DNA of 64,000 nt from Spongiactinospora rosea (GCF_003315795.1 NZ_QMEY01000004.1:62001-126000); one strand, 5' to 3'; positions 16,625-27,040 are shown, counted from the first letter of the stretch. Made by a program: numbers and translations. Notes: generated by a model not told the origin, from the sequence alone.

Positions 16625-17761
16625 TCATTCGGTGCAGCCCGTCCACTCATGCAACAGGTTGTCGGGGATGGTCCAGTCGGGGGTGAGCACGACGCCGCCC
16701 TCGATGGTCACGCGGGTCACGATGCTGTACGACTCCGCCCCACCGAACCGCTCGGCGATGTGCTCGGCGTTGCGGTCGCGGAAGCGGGCGTCGGTGAGCG
16801 CGCGCACCACGCCGAGCACGCCCCGGCCGTACATGCCGTTGCAGATGCTGATGGTCCGTTTCCTGTTGTAGGGGTTGCGCCCGCGGAAGAAGTGGCCCAC
16901 GTCCTCCACCAGGCGCTTGGCATCGCCCGAGCGGTCCAGGACCGGGTGGAAGGCACGCCGTTCCGCGCCGTCGGTCACCACGAAGGACGGCCCGGCGGGA
17001 TCGTTCCAGTCGGCCACCTGCTCGACCGGCAGCCGCAGCCGGTTGAGCGCGTTCTGGGTGGCCAGGTTCCAGTCCACACCGCCCAGGAGTACCAGGTGGG
17101 TGGTGTAGTCGTCGGGATGCAGCCGCTGCGCCACGCGGAGGTTCACCTGGCTGCCGGGGTTGAGCGCGCGTACGTGCCCGTGCAGCTCGAACAGCGCGTC
17201 GAGGTCGGCGTAGGTGTACAGCTCGATGAAGTCGGGGTCGTCGCGGTCGGCGTACGGCATGCGCGCCAGCATGTCGGGGGGCAGTTGGGCGCACACGAGC
17301 GTGACCGCCTCGCCCTCCTCGAACAGCCACGGCCCCTCGCCCGGGGCGCCCGCCGTGTCGCACAGGCCGCCGAGGCCGCTGATGCCGCCAGGGGCGGGCC
17401 GGGCGGGCTCGTTGAGCCTGCGCAGGGCGGCGGCCCGCAGGGCAGAAAGCTCGCGGTACAGCTCGCCGCGCCGGGCGCGTTCCTCGGGGGTCAGCGCGGC
17501 CGGGTCGGGCATGCGCGGCCGGCCGCCCTCGATCGAGCGGCTGGTCGCGAAGAACGTAGCGTACGCCTCAAGGCGGCTGAGCGGCGGGATCTTCGGCTTG
17601 GACAGGGACTCCCAGGAGGAGATGAGCGGCACGCTCAGCGGCCGGTCGCCGCCCAGCGCCCGGGCGAGCTGCAACTGCGTGATCCTGGCCTGCGGCCACT
17701 CGTCCTCGCGCAGCGAGCGAAGACGGCGCGCGAGAGCGACCCCCGCGTCTTCTGCCGGCAC
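16625..17761 (-). CDS. XRE-type HTH regulator with a large C-terminal domain
   Basis: 378 residues from the GTG at 17761, chosen because AGGAGG lies 8 bases upstream; the longer frame to a TTG at 17827 is unlikely. Residues 5-70 form an HTH (ALARRLRSLRE, then ITQLQLARALGG and SVPLISSWESL). The C-terminal 250 residues include VTLVCAQLPPDMLARMP and THLVLLGGVDWNLATQNALNRL, a Rossmann-like pattern that may bind a nucleotide or other ligand. It is followed by the glycosyltransferase gene. Its upstream region has clustered GTGAA/TTCAC boxes, which suggests autoregulation. Confidence 0.75.
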   Translation of the reverse strand: MPAEDAGVALARRLRSLREDEWPQARITQLQLARALGGDRPLSVPLISSWESLSKPKIPPLSRLEAYATFFATSRSIEGGRPRMPDPAALTPEERARRGELYRELSALRAAALRRLNEPARPAPGGISGLGGLCDTAGAPGEGPWLFEEGEAVTLVCAQLPPDMLARMPYADRDDPDFIELYTYADLDALFELHGHVRALNPGSQVNLRVAQRLHPDDYTTHLVLLGGVDWNLATQNALNRLRLPVEQVADWNDPAGPSFVVTDGAERRAFHPVLDRSGDAKRLVEDVGHFFRGRNPYNRKRTISICNGMYGRGVLGVVRALTDARFRDRNAEHIAERFGGAESYSIVTRVTIEGGVVLTPDWTIPDNLLHEWTGCTE

Positions 17762-17784
17762 TCTGCCCGCCTCCTTCAGCCGAA

Positions 17785-17822
17785 GTTCAACTATCTTGGT
17801 GAACTTCACTGTAATTGTGAAG
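17785..17822. promoter_or_regulatory. Clustered inverted repeats upstream of the XRE gene
   Basis: Three overlapping inverted repeats: GTTCA/TGAAC at 17785-17804, GTGAACTTCAC at 17799-17809, and CTTCAC/GTGAAG at 17804-17822. They lie 24 to 61 bases upstream of the chosen start and could be the regulator's own operator. Confidence 0.55.
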
Positions 17823-18033
17823 CGCAACCCACATCATGGCATACCCGGGAGGGCCGATAGGCCGCAAAACATTCCGGGGAACAAAATGAATACACGGTCA
17901 GAGGCGACTTAACTGAAGTCCACTGAAAGGGCTCGCGACCGCACCCGCCGCTACCGCCGCGCCGGGGCCGCGCGACAAGTACGGCCGGATGGCGGCACAA
18001 TCGTCCCCGGACCCAAGGGGGAAGGCGGAGGAC

Positions 18034-20358
18034 GTGACCACGTCTATCGATCAGCGGATCGCCGAGGAGCTCGGCGTACGCGAGCGGCAGGTTCAGGCGG
18101 CAGTCGAGCTGCTCGACGGCGGGGCGACCGTGCCGTTCATCGCCCGCTACCGCAAGGAGGCGACCGGCGCGCTCGACGACACCCAGCTGCGCACGCTGGA
18201 GGAGCGGCTGCGTTACCTGCGCGAGCTGGAGGAGCGGCGCGCGGTGATCCTGGAGTCGATCCGCTCCCAGGGCAAGCTGGACGAGGCGCTGGAAGCCCAG
18301 ATCATGGCCGCCGACTCCAAGGCCCGCCTGGAGGACATCTACCTGCCCTACAAGCCCAAGCGGCGGACCAAGGCGCAGATCGCCAAGGAGGCCGGTCTGG
18401 AGCCGCTGGCCGACAAGCTGCTCGGCGACCCCACCCTCGACCCCGCCGAGACCGCGGCCGGGTTCGTGACCGAGGAGGTCGCGGACGCGGCGGCGGCGCT
18501 GGAGGGCGCGCGGGCGATCCTGGTCGAGCGTTTCGGGGAGGACGCCGACCTCATCGGCACCCTGCGCGAGCGTATGTGGTCGCGCGGCAGGCTGGTCTCG
18601 GCCGTACGCGAGGGCAAGGAGGAGGACGGCGCCAAGTTCTCCGACTACTTCGGGTTCGACGAGCCGTTCGCCAAGCTGCCCTCGCACCGCATCCTGGCCA
18701 TGTTCCGCGGGGAGAAGGAAGAGATCCTGACCCTCAACATGGACCCGCAGGAGGACGACGAGGGCGGCTATGAGGAGCGGATCGCCGACCATGTGGGCAT
18801 CGCCGACCACGGCCGTCCCGCCGACCGCTGGCTGACCGAGACCGTGCGCTGGGCCTGGCGCACCCGCATCTTGGTGCATCTCGGCATCGACCTGCGGATG
18901 CGGCTGTGGCAGGCGGCCGAGGAGGAGGCGGTCCGGGTGTTCGCCGCCAACCTGCGCGACCTGCTGCTCGCCGCGCCGGCCGGTTCGCGTACGACGATGG
19001 GCCTGGACCCGGGCTTCCGCACCGGCGTCAAGGTCGCCGTGGTGGACGCCACCGGCAAGGTCGTCGAGACCGCCACGATCTACCCGCACCAGCCGCAGCA
19101 GCGCTGGGACGAGGCGCTGGCCACGCTCGGGGCGCTGGTGAACAAGCACGGCGTCGAGCTGATCGCGATCGGCAACGGCACCGCCTCCAGGGAGACCGAC
19201 AAGCTGGCGGGCGAGCTGGTCAAGCTGGTCCAGGGGCTCACGAAGATCGTCGTCTCGGAGGCGGGCGCGTCGGTCTACTCCGCCTCGGCGTACGCGGCCC
19301 AGGAGCTGCCCGGGATGGACGTCTCGCTGCGCGGGGCCGTCTCGATCGCGCGCCGCCTGCAGGACCCGCTCGCCGAGCTGGTGAAGATCGACCCCAAGTC
19401 CATCGGCGTCGGCCAGTACCAGCACGACGTGTCGGAGTCCAAGCTGTCGCGGTCGCTGGACGCCGTGGTGGAGGACGCCGTGAACGCGGTCGGCGTGGAC
19501 GTCAACACCGCCTCCGCGCCGCTGCTCACCCGAGTCTCCGGGATCGGCTCCGGGCTGGCCGAGAACATCGTGCAGCACCGCGAGTCGCACGGCCCGTTCG
19601 GTTCGCGGGCGGCGCTGAAGGACGTGCCGAGGCTCGGCCCCAAGGCGTTCGAGCAGTGCGCGGGCTTCCTGCGCATCCGCGGCGGCGATGACCCGCTGGA
19701 CACCTCCAGCGTCCACCCGGAGGCCTACCCCGTGGTCCGGCGCATCCTGACCGCCACCGGGAGCGAGCTGCCGGCGCTGATCGGCAACGGCTCGGTGCTG
19801 CGCTCGCTGGACCCGCGTTCCTTCGTGGACGACACCTTCGGCCTGCCGACCGTCACCGACATCCTGAAGGAGCTGGAGAAGCCCGGCCGCGACCCGCGCC
19901 CGGCGTTCAAGACGGCCACCTTCGCCGACGGGGTCGAGAAGCTGTCCGACCTCAAGCCCGGCATGCTGCTCGAAGGCGTGGTCACCAACGTCGCCGCCTT
20001 CGGCGCGTTCGTGGACGTGGGCGTCCACCAGGACGGCCTGGTGCACGTCTCGGCCATGTCCAAGACCTTCGTCAAGGACCCGCGTGACGTGGTGAAGCCG
20101 GGTGACATCGTCCGGGTGAAGGTCTTGGAGGTGGACATCCCGCGCAAGCGGATCTCGCTCACCCTGCGCCTGGACGACGAGGCCGCGCCCGCCGAGGGGC
20201 GGCGCGACCGGCAGTCCGCGCCGCGCAACGGGCAGGGCGGCCGGGGCCGGCGCGGCGACCAGCCCCGCGACCGCCGCCGCGAGCAGCCGCCCGCCACGGG
20301 CGCGATGGCCGAGGCCCTGCGCCGCGCCGGGCTCGACAAGAAGCTCGGCGGCAGGTGA
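18034..20358 (+). CDS. tex: Tex-family RNA-binding transcription accessory protein
   Basis: 774 residues from GTG 18034 (GGAGG just upstream). Domain order fits Tex: N-terminal helical region, YqgF-like domain starting [19 protein letters not shown] (about residue 320), helix-hairpin-helix motifs in [20 protein letters not shown], and an S1 domain from about residue 639 ([19 protein letters not shown]). A basic, disordered tail rich in Arg, Gly and Gln follows. Tex binds nucleic acid and affects transcription and stress tolerance in other bacteria. It is transcribed away from the XRE gene and ends before a strong terminator. Confidence 0.95.
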   Translation: MTTSIDQRIAEELGVRERQVQAAVELLDGGATVPFIARYRKEATGALDDTQLRTLEERLRYLRELEERRAVILESIRSQGKLDEALEAQIMAADSKARLEDIYLPYKPKRRTKAQIAKEAGLEPLADKLLGDPTLDPAETAAGFVTEEVADAAAALEGARAILVERFGEDADLIGTLRERMWSRGRLVSAVREGKEEDGAKFSDYFGFDEPFAKLPSHRILAMFRGEKEEILTLNMDPQEDDEGGYEERIADHVGIADHGRPADRWLTETVRWAWRTRILVHLGIDLRMRLWQAAEEEAVRVFAANLRDLLLAAPAGSRTTMGLDPGFRTGVKVAVVDATGKVVETATIYPHQPQQRWDEALATLGALVNKHGVELIAIGNGTASRETDKLAGELVKLVQGLTKIVVSEAGASVYSASAYAAQELPGMDVSLRGAVSIARRLQDPLAELVKIDPKSIGVGQYQHDVSESKLSRSLDAVVEDAVNAVGVDVNTASAPLLTRVSGIGSGLAENIVQHRESHGPFGSRAALKDVPRLGPKAFEQCAGFLRIRGGDDPLDTSSVHPEAYPVVRRILTATGSELPALIGNGSVLRSLDPRSFVDDTFGLPTVTDILKELEKPGRDPRPAFKTATFADGVEKLSDLKPGMLLEGVVTNVAAFGAFVDVGVHQDGLVHVSAMSKTFVKDPRDVVKPGDIVRVKVLEVDIPRKRISLTLRLDDEAAPAEGRRDRQSAPRNGQGGRGRRGDQPRDRRREQPPATGAMAEALRRAGLDKKLGGR

Positions 20359-20369
20359 CCCGCACCCGT

Positions 20370-20396
20370 CCGGCCCGGTCCGTGCGGCCGGGCCGG
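20370..20396 (+). terminator. Terminator after tex
   Basis: CCGGCCCGG (20370-20378) pairs perfectly with CCGGGCCGG (20388-20396) around a 9-base loop, 12 bases after the tex stop. No T tract follows, as is usual in actinomycetes. Confidence 0.65.
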
Positions 20397-20451
20397 GCGG
20401 GTAGACTTCGGCGTTTCCGCAGGGTCACCGACGACGACAGGAGGGCCGGAC

Positions 20452-21309
20452 GTGCCGACGCCGCCCGATGAGATCCACGCGCGCGCGGCAGCGCCGGCGG
20501 AGCTGCGGGCCGATTGCGGACGGTGTTTCGGGCTGTGCTGCGTCGCGCCCGCGTTCGCGAGGTCGGCGGACTTCGCGATCGACAAGCCCGCCGGGCGGCC
20601 CTGCCCCAACCTGCGGAAGGACTTCCGCTGCGGCGTCCACGCCACCTTGCGGGAGCGCGGCTTCACCGGGTGCACGGTGTTCGACTGCTTCGGCGCGGGC
20701 CAGAAGATCTCCCAGGTCACCTTCGGCGGCCGGGACTGGCGGGCGCATCCTGAGACGGCCGGGACGATGTTCGGCGCGTTCGCCACCATGCGGCACCTGC
20801 ACGAGCTGTTGTGGTACATCGGCGAGGCGCTCACGTTCCCCGCCGCGCACGGGCTGCGGGACGACCTCGCCGCCGTGTACGCCGAGACCGAGCGGCTGAC
20901 CGGCGGCACCCCCGACGCCCTGGCCGCGCTCGACGTCCGCGAGCATCGCGAGAAGGTCAACGCGCTGCTGCTCAAGGCCAGTGAGCTGGCCCGCGCGGGC
21001 CTGGCGAAGCGGCGCGGCGGCGGCCGGGCGCGCGGCAAGCGGTTCAGGGGCGCCGACCTGGCCGGGGCGGACCTGCGCCGCGCCGACCTGCGGGGCGCGA
21101 GCCTGCGCGGCGCGTTCCTGATCGGGGCCGACCTGCGCGGGGCCGATCTCCGGTCCGCCGACCTGATCGGGGCCGACCTGCGCGGCGCGAACCTCGGCGG
21201 CGCCGACCTCACCGGGAGCCTCTTTCTCATCCAGTCCCAGCTCGACGCCGCCCAGGGCGATCAGGCGACCCGGCTGCCCCCGGCGCTCACCCGCCCCGCC
21301 CACTGGTGA
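20452..21309 (+). CDS. Cys-cluster (YkgJ-like) protein with C-terminal pentapeptide repeats
   Basis: 285 residues from GTG 20452, with GGAGGG upstream. Residues 20-85 hold CGRCFGLCC, a Cys in RPCPN, CGVH and [12 protein letters not shown], a zinc/iron-chelating cluster like that of the YkgJ (UPF0153) family. Residues 90-190 are helical. Residues about 197-258 are around a dozen pentapeptide repeats of the A(D/N)LxG type, which fold as a right-handed beta-helix that can mimic DNA. The combination suggests a redox- or metal-responsive binding protein. Function unknown; not close to the quinolone-resistance pentapeptide proteins by any feature I can see. Confidence 0.8.
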   Translation: MPTPPDEIHARAAAPAELRADCGRCFGLCCVAPAFARSADFAIDKPAGRPCPNLRKDFRCGVHATLRERGFTGCTVFDCFGAGQKISQVTFGGRDWRAHPETAGTMFGAFATMRHLHELLWYIGEALTFPAAHGLRDDLAAVYAETERLTGGTPDALAALDVREHREKVNALLLKASELARAGLAKRRGGGRARGKRFRGADLAGADLRRADLRGASLRGAFLIGADLRGADLRSADLIGADLRGANLGGADLTGSLFLIQSQLDAAQGDQATRLPPALTRPAHW

Positions 21310-21422
21310 CACCCGCTTACCACTCCGCGCGGCGTCGAGCGCCGGACGCCCGGCCTGCCGGGGGCGGCCATCGCCGTGCCGGCGTGGTCCGTTCGAGGGT
21401 GTCTTCATGCCCCCTGACTCTG

Positions 21423-21821
21423 TCAGGAGTGGCGGCAGGCTTCGTTCCGCGTTTCGGGAGGAGAATCCCGCAGGACGCGCCTGGCCGCCTCGGGGTCCAG
21501 CACGGACGTGAGGAACCACGCACGGGAGGCGGCGCGGGTCCTGGCCCGCTCGGCGTGTGCGCGCCGGGCCCGCCCGCGCTGCACGACCTGTACGGTCAGC
21601 GTCGCCCCGGCCACCGCGATCACGAAGGCGGCCAGCAGCACCACCACCGGGCCCGGCGGGTCGCCCACGATGACGAAGGTCTCCAGTACGGCGAGCACCG
21701 CGAGCCCGGTCACGCTTCCCAATGCCACCCATAACGCCCGCGACCGGCCACGCCGGAACGGCCAGAGCCGGGGGGCCGATCGCGGGGTGCGGGGGTCTTC
21801 GGCTCCGGGAGATCCTTCCAT
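21423..21821 (-). CDS. Small membrane protein of unknown function
   Basis: 132 residues from the ATG at 21821 (GGAGG upstream); the longer open frame to 21932 would run into the start of the SDR gene. Two adjacent hydrophobic segments, ALWVALGSVTGLAVLAVLET and VVVLLAAFVIAVAGATLTV, are followed by a basic helix RGRARRAHAERARTR. The N-terminus is Pro/Arg-rich. No family recognised. It is divergent from the SDR gene. Confidence 0.6.
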   Translation of the reverse strand: MEGSPGAEDPRTPRSAPRLWPFRRGRSRALWVALGSVTGLAVLAVLETFVIVGDPPGPVVVLLAAFVIAVAGATLTVQVVQRGRARRAHAERARTRAASRAWFLTSVLDPEAARRVLRDSPPETRNEACRHS

Positions 21822-21922
21822 CGGGCGATATACCTCCGCTTCAAAGGATATTGAGGTAGTTATGCCCTTTTTCTGGCTATATCCCCCTGGTCGGTGATCC
21901 AGCGCGTACACGTACGGACCGT

Positions 21923-21928
21923 TACGCT
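21923..21928 (+). promoter_or_regulatory. -10-like TACGCT before the SDR gene
   Basis: TACGCT lies 6 bases before the ATG at 21935 and no ribosome binding site is visible, so the transcript is probably leaderless. Confidence 0.5.
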
Positions 21929-21934
21929 GCACTC

Positions 21935-22684
21935 ATGCCAACCGCTCTGATCACCGGCGCGACCGCCGGCATCGGCGCCGCGTTCGCCCGCCGTCTGGCC
22001 GCGGACGGGTTCTCCCTGGTCCTGGTGTCGCGCGACGCCGCGCGGCTGGAGGAGACCGCGGCCGCCCTCACCCTCCGGTACGGCGTACCGGTCGGCGTGC
22101 TGCCCGCCGACCTGGCCCGCGAACAGGACCTCGCCCGGGTCGCGGACCGGCTGCGCGAGGGGGTCGACCTGCTGGTGAACAACGCGGGCTTCGCCCTCCC
22201 CGGCGCGTTCACCGAGGTCTCCGCCGATGAGGAGGCCCGGATGCTGCGGGTGCACTGCGAGGCGGTGCTGCGCCTGACGCTCGCCGCCGTGCCGTGGATG
22301 CGCTCCCGCGGGCGGGGCGGCGTGATCAACGTCGGGTCGGTGGCCGGGTTCTTCCCGAACGGCACCTACAGCGCGACCAAGGCGTGGGTGGCGACCTTCA
22401 GCGCGTCGGCCGGGGCCGAACTGGCCGCCTCGGGGGTGCGGGTCATGGCGCTCTGCCCTGGTTTCGTACGCACGGAGTTCCATCAGCGGGTCGGGATGGA
22501 CACCTCCGGCATCCCGGACCATCTATGGCTGGACGCGGACCGCGTGGCGCGTACGGCGATGCGCGACCTGGCCCTCGGCAAGCTGATCAGCATCCCGACC
22601 CTGCGCTACAAGGCGATCGCCGCCTGCGCCCGGCTGGTCCCGCCCGCGCTGGCCGCCCGTCTGGCCGCCCGCGTCGAGCACTGA
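21935..22684 (+). CDS. Short-chain dehydrogenase/reductase
   Basis: 249 residues with all classical SDR marks: TGATAGIG cofactor motif (7-14), NNAG, catalytic Ser in INVGSVAGF and YSATK active site. It is an NAD(P)-dependent oxidoreductase of the cytoplasm; the Arg in VLVSRDAARL after beta-2 favours NADP. Substrate unknown. The C-terminal region (KAIAACARLVPPALAARLAARV) is like that of SDRs acting on lipids or hydrophobic substrates, which is only a hint. Confidence 0.93.
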   Translation: MPTALITGATAGIGAAFARRLAADGFSLVLVSRDAARLEETAAALTLRYGVPVGVLPADLAREQDLARVADRLREGVDLLVNNAGFALPGAFTEVSADEEARMLRVHCEAVLRLTLAAVPWMRSRGRGGVINVGSVAGFFPNGTYSATKAWVATFSASAGAELAASGVRVMALCPGFVRTEFHQRVGMDTSGIPDHLWLDADRVARTAMRDLALGKLISIPTLRYKAIAACARLVPPALAARLAARVEH

Positions 22685-22710
22685 CCCGCCAAGGGCCGTT
22701 CCCAGGAATG

Positions 22711-22755
22711 CGAGAGGCCCTCACCGTGGGAGGGGGTCACAGCGAGGGCCTCTCG
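22711..22755. terminator. Bidirectional terminator between the SDR gene and ugpC
   Basis: CGAGAGGCCCTC (22711-22722) pairs perfectly with GAGGGCCTCTCG (22744-22755) around a 21-base loop that itself contains GTG/CAC. The two flanking genes converge here. Confidence 0.75.
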
Positions 22756-22787
22756 GTCGTGCGCCCAGGGGCGTCTGTCGGGCCGGC

Positions 22788-22852
22788 GTCCGGGCTTTGC
22801 GCCCGGACGACGGCCGGTGGCGGTCACCGGGCCCCGCCAGGCAGCCCGGTGA
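22788..22852 (-). terminator. Two further hairpins after ugpC
   Basis: GTCCGGGC/GCCCGGAC (22788-22808, 5-base loop) and GTCACCGGGC/GCCCGGTGAC (22823-22852). The second starts 10 bases after the ugpC stop, so both probably end ugpC transcription. Confidence 0.65.
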
Positions 22853-22861
22853 CCTGGTGGG

Positions 22862-24082
<1,221 letters not shown>

Positions 24083-24138
24083 GACAGTCCTTCACGCGCG
24101 CGGGGTGCGGCCCGGTTTCCGTAGGGTCACCACGGATG

Positions 24139-24152
24139 TGGATACGTTTTCA
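24139..24152. promoter_or_regulatory. LacI-type operator before ugpC
   Basis: TGGATACGTTTTCA, CG-centred, two mismatches between arms, matching the site over the lacI start in 11 of 14 bases. It lies 57 bases upstream of the ugpC start. Confidence 0.6.
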
Positions 24153-24246
24153 TGCATCTCACCTGAAACGGACATCGCTGTCAAGACCCGCTAGGTCACC
24201 CGCCATTTCGTTATCAAAGCGACTGGCCCGGCAGTGGAATACATGA

Positions 24247-24260
24247 TGGAATCGTTTCCA
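24247..24260. promoter_or_regulatory. LacI-type operator over the lacI start
   Basis: TGGAATCGTTTCCA, one mismatch between arms, with the central CG typical of LacI/GalR sites. Its last base is the A of the lacI ATG, so binding should block transcription or initiation of lacI itself. Confidence 0.75.
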
Positions 24261-25258
24261 TGAAGGCGCGGACGACCATCAAGGACGTGGCGGAGGCGGC
24301 GGGCGTCGGGGTGGCCACCGTCTCCCGGGTGCTGTCCGGCGGATCGGCGAGCCAGCCGACCAGGGAGCGGGTGCTGGCCGCCGCGGCGGAGCTGGACTAC
24401 CGGCCCAGCGCGCTCGGCCGCAACCTGCGCCAGCGCCGCACGGGAGGGATCGGCCTGCTGGTCCCCGACATCACCGACTCCTTCCACGGCCGGGTCGCCG
24501 ACGGCGTGCTGGCCTGCGCCAGGGCCGCGGGCGAGCCGGTCATCCTGGGCGCGACGGGCGATGACGCGGAGAGCGAGGCGGAGCTGATCGGCGTCCTGCT
24601 CGAACAGGGCGTGGAACGCGTCATCGCGGTGCCGTCCGGCGATCCGGAGCCCTGGGGACCGGCGATCCGGGCGGGGATGACGGTGGTCTTCGCCGACCGG
24701 CGGGTCATCGGCCGCGACAACGCGCTGAGCGCGGTGCCCGCGGTCCTCGCGGACGAGCGCGCGGGCGTGCGCAACGCGGTGGAGTACCTGGTGGGGCTGG
24801 GCCACCGGCGGATCGCCTATCTCGGCGGCGTCGGGCAGCCGCAGCGCGCGGCGGCGTTCCGCGACACGCTGGCGGCGCTGGGGATCGCGATCGACGAGGA
24901 GCTGATCGTCTTCGGCCGGGGGACGCGCGACTCGGCCTACGCCGCCGCGTCCGGGCTGTTCCAGCACCGGCCCGACCTGACAGGGGTCATCGCGGGCGGC
25001 AACGTGCTCGGCGAGGCGGCGGTGCTCGCCGCGCGGGAGCTGGATCTACGGGTGCCGCGCGACGTGTCGCTGATCATGTTCGATGATGTGCCGTGGGCCG
25101 AGCTGTGCGCGCCGCCGCTGACCGTGATCGCCTCGCCCGCGCAGGACATCGGCTATCGCGCGGCCGAGCTGGTCCTGCGTACGGCGGGCCGCCGGACGCG
25201 CGGCGTCCGGCTGCCCACCGAGCTGATCATCCGCGGGAGCTGCGGCCCCCGCAGGTGA
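24260..25258 (+). CDS. LacI-family transcriptional regulator
   Basis: 332 residues. The HTH TIKDVAEAAGVGVATVSRVLSG (6-27) with the hinge region RQRRTGGIGLLVPD leads into a periplasmic-binding-protein-like sensor domain. It is divergent from ugpC. A LacI-type palindrome overlaps its own start codon and a similar one precedes ugpC, so I infer a sugar-responsive repressor of itself and of the sugar-import ATPase. The sugar cannot be named. Confidence 0.95.
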   Translation: MKARTTIKDVAEAAGVGVATVSRVLSGGSASQPTRERVLAAAAELDYRPSALGRNLRQRRTGGIGLLVPDITDSFHGRVADGVLACARAAGEPVILGATGDDAESEAELIGVLLEQGVERVIAVPSGDPEPWGPAIRAGMTVVFADRRVIGRDNALSAVPAVLADERAGVRNAVEYLVGLGHRRIAYLGGVGQPQRAAAFRDTLAALGIAIDEELIVFGRGTRDSAYAAASGLFQHRPDLTGVIAGGNVLGEAAVLAARELDLRVPRDVSLIMFDDVPWAELCAPPLTVIASPAQDIGYRAAELVLRTAGRRTRGVRLPTELIIRGSCGPRR

Positions 25259-25273
25259 GGCCGGGCGGGAGGG

Positions 25274-25293
25274 GCCGCGCCGTACGGCACGGC
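25274..25293. terminator. Hairpin between lacI and the peroxidase gene
   Basis: GCCGCGCCG and CGGCACGGC form a 9-bp stem with one mismatch around TA, between two convergent genes. Confidence 0.5.
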
Positions 25294-25297
25294 GGCC

Positions 25298-25786
25298 TCA
25301 GCCGACGGCCTTCTCGATGGCCTCGGTGATCGCCGGGTCCGCGGGCTCGGTACGCGGGCGGAAGCGGCCGACCACGTTGCCCTCCCGGTCGAGCAGGAAC
25401 TTCTCGAAGTTCCACTGGATGTCGCCGGCCTGCCCCTCGGCGTCGGGCACGGCGGTCAGCTCGGTGTAGAGGGGGTGCCGGCCGTCGCCGTTCACCTCGG
25501 ACTTGGCCAGCAGCGGAAAGTCGACCCCGTAGGTGGCCGAGCAGAACTCCTGGATCTCCTCGGCGCTGCCCGGCTCCTGGCCCATGAACTGGTTGCACGG
25601 CACGCCGACGACGGTGAACCCGCGCTCGCCGTAGCGCTGCTGGAGCTCGACCAGGCCGGAGTACTGGGGGGTGAGGCCGCACTTGGAGGCGACGTTGACG
25701 ACGAGCACGGCCTTGTCGCCCGCCAGCTCGGCGAGCGTGGTGGGGGCGTCCGACAGGGTGCGGACGGGGATGTCACGAACGTTCAT
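25298..25786 (-). CDS. Glutathione peroxidase family thiol peroxidase
   Basis: 162 residues from ATG 25786 with GGAG upstream; the open frame beyond is AT-rich non-coding. Active-site Cys36 in NVASKCGLTPQY, Gln70 in GVPCNQFMGQEP and Trp125-Asn126 in IQWNFEKF make the catalytic tetrad of the family. As a Cys-type enzyme in an actinomycete it probably uses thioredoxin or mycothiol rather than glutathione. Cytoplasmic peroxide defence. Confidence 0.94.
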   Translation of the reverse strand: MNVRDIPVRTLSDAPTTLAELAGDKAVLVVNVASKCGLTPQYSGLVELQQRYGERGFTVVGVPCNQFMGQEPGSAEEIQEFCSATYGVDFPLLAKSEVNGDGRHPLYTELTAVPDAEGQAGDIQWNFEKFLLDREGNVVGRFRPRTEPADPAITEAIEKAVG

Positions 25787-26368
25787 GATCTCCAGCCTAC
25801 AACGGCGCGGCGGCGCGCGGCGGTACTGATAATGCCCGCCAATCCCCATCAACTTCGCCGTCGCCCACAAAGGCCAATGAATCAACCATTAAGCGGTTCT
25901 AACTCTAATCTTTCCAAATATCGTCGGCGGGCTTTCCGGGAACGCGTACCGCCGTGCGTGGCACGCGGCCCTGTACCACCGGCGACCCGCCTCACCAGTG
26001 CCCGGTCCCGGCGCGGCGGCGCGCGTCCCACTCCCCTGCCCGTGCCGGGCAATGCCCCGCCCATCGAAATCGCGGTCCGGTAAAACGCGCAGAACCGCCG
26101 CGCATGACGTCGGCGGTTCCTCGGCAAACTCCTGTCCTTTACGTGTCGCGGGAAACGCCCTACTGCGCGGGCCGCGTATTTCAATCCGCTTGAGAGGAAT
26201 CCGTCGCGGCGCCTTCCGGAACACCTTCGCGAGAGGTGTCAAGGTCCGGCCGGCCACGCGGGCCCGCCTCGCCCGAAACCACGGGCGCGGACGGGTGGCG
26301 CACGCGGGTGCACGGGAACGTCCGGGCGCCCGCGTGCCCCCGCACGCGACCCGACGACAAGGACCCAA
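25787..26368 (+). other. Long intergenic region, possible 5' leader of the secreted transglycosylase gene
   Basis: 582 bases without a supported gene. The first part (25850-25925) is clearly AT-richer and contains TAACTC/TAATCT-like hexamers. A 9-bp perfect hairpin GAACCGCCG/CGGCGGTTC lies at 26092-26119. A minus-strand open frame spans 25889-26950 but overlaps the transglycosylase gene and looks like shadow. In actinomycetes, genes of this kind often have riboswitch leaders, but I could not find the conserved blocks of the ydaO (c-di-AMP) class here. Confidence 0.4.
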
Positions 26369-26962
26369 GTGGACAGCTACCGAGCACTGAGAAACGCCGC
26401 GGCGACCCTGCTCGCCGCGGTGACCATCACCGGAGGCCACGCCACCCCCGCCCAGGCCGACAGAGACCTCGACAGGACCGACGCCGAATCCAACCGGCAG
26501 GAACCGCCCACGCTCGACCCGGCCGCCTACGAGGACGACACCTACCAGGAGACCGTCTACGAGCCGGAGGTGCCGCACGTGCCGCAGGTCACCCCGGAGC
26601 AGGTCTACAAGCGAAGATGGACCACCTCGGCCAGGCCGAGGGCGAGGGTCCAGGTACCGGCGATCAAGAACAAGGCCATCGCCTTCCGCATCGTCGTGCA
26701 GCGCGCCTGGACCGTACGGCAGTTCCGCTGCCTGGACAGCCTGTGGACCAGGGAGAGCAACTGGAACCACCGCGCCACCAACAGCTCCTCGGGGGCGTAC
26801 GGCATCCCGCAGGCCCTGCCCGCCACCAAGATGGCGGGCGCCGGCTGGGACTGGCGGTCCAACCCCGTCACCCAGATTCGCTGGGGCCTCACCTACATCA
26901 AGGGCCGGTACGGCTCGCCGTGCGGCGCGTGGGGCCACTTCCGCGCCCACAACTGGTACTGA
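26369..26962 (+). CDS. Secreted lytic-transglycosylase-like protein
   Basis: 197 residues from GTG 26369. Residues 1-30 are a signal peptide ending AQA, cleaved before DRDLDR. Residues 31-95 are a disordered acidic then basic linker. The C-terminal domain from about 108 has the catalytic Glu129 in LWTRESNWNHRATNSSSG, then AYGIPQALPATKMAGAGWDWRSNP and WGLTYIKGRYGSPCGAWGHF, as in resuscitation-factor-like and transglycosylase domains of actinomycetes. It would cut or remodel peptidoglycan outside the membrane. The gene ends in a strong terminator. Confidence 0.88.
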   Translation: MDSYRALRNAAATLLAAVTITGGHATPAQADRDLDRTDAESNRQEPPTLDPAAYEDDTYQETVYEPEVPHVPQVTPEQVYKRRWTTSARPRARVQVPAIKNKAIAFRIVVQRAWTVRQFRCLDSLWTRESNWNHRATNSSSGAYGIPQALPATKMAGAGWDWRSNPVTQIRWGLTYIKGRYGSPCGAWGHFRAHNWY

Positions 26963-26965
26963 CGC

Positions 26966-26996
26966 CGGGAGCGCCCAGGGGAAGGGCGCGCTCCCG
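26966..26996 (+). terminator. Terminator after the transglycosylase gene
   Basis: CGGGAGCGCCC pairs with GGGCGCGCTCCCG, with a two-base bulge, directly after the stop codon. Confidence 0.65.
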
Positions 26997-27040
26997 CGGC
27001 GGTGCCCCGCGGGGCCGGCCGGAGTCGGCCCGCCCTCGCC

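Noticed and set aside
25990..26368. c-di-AMP (ydaO) riboswitch
   Set aside because: The context fits, but I could not find the conserved sequence blocks of that class.
25889..26950. 353-codon minus-strand frame
   Set aside because: It covers the transglycosylase gene in antisense and has shadow composition (Arg/Gly/Pro-rich, no domain).
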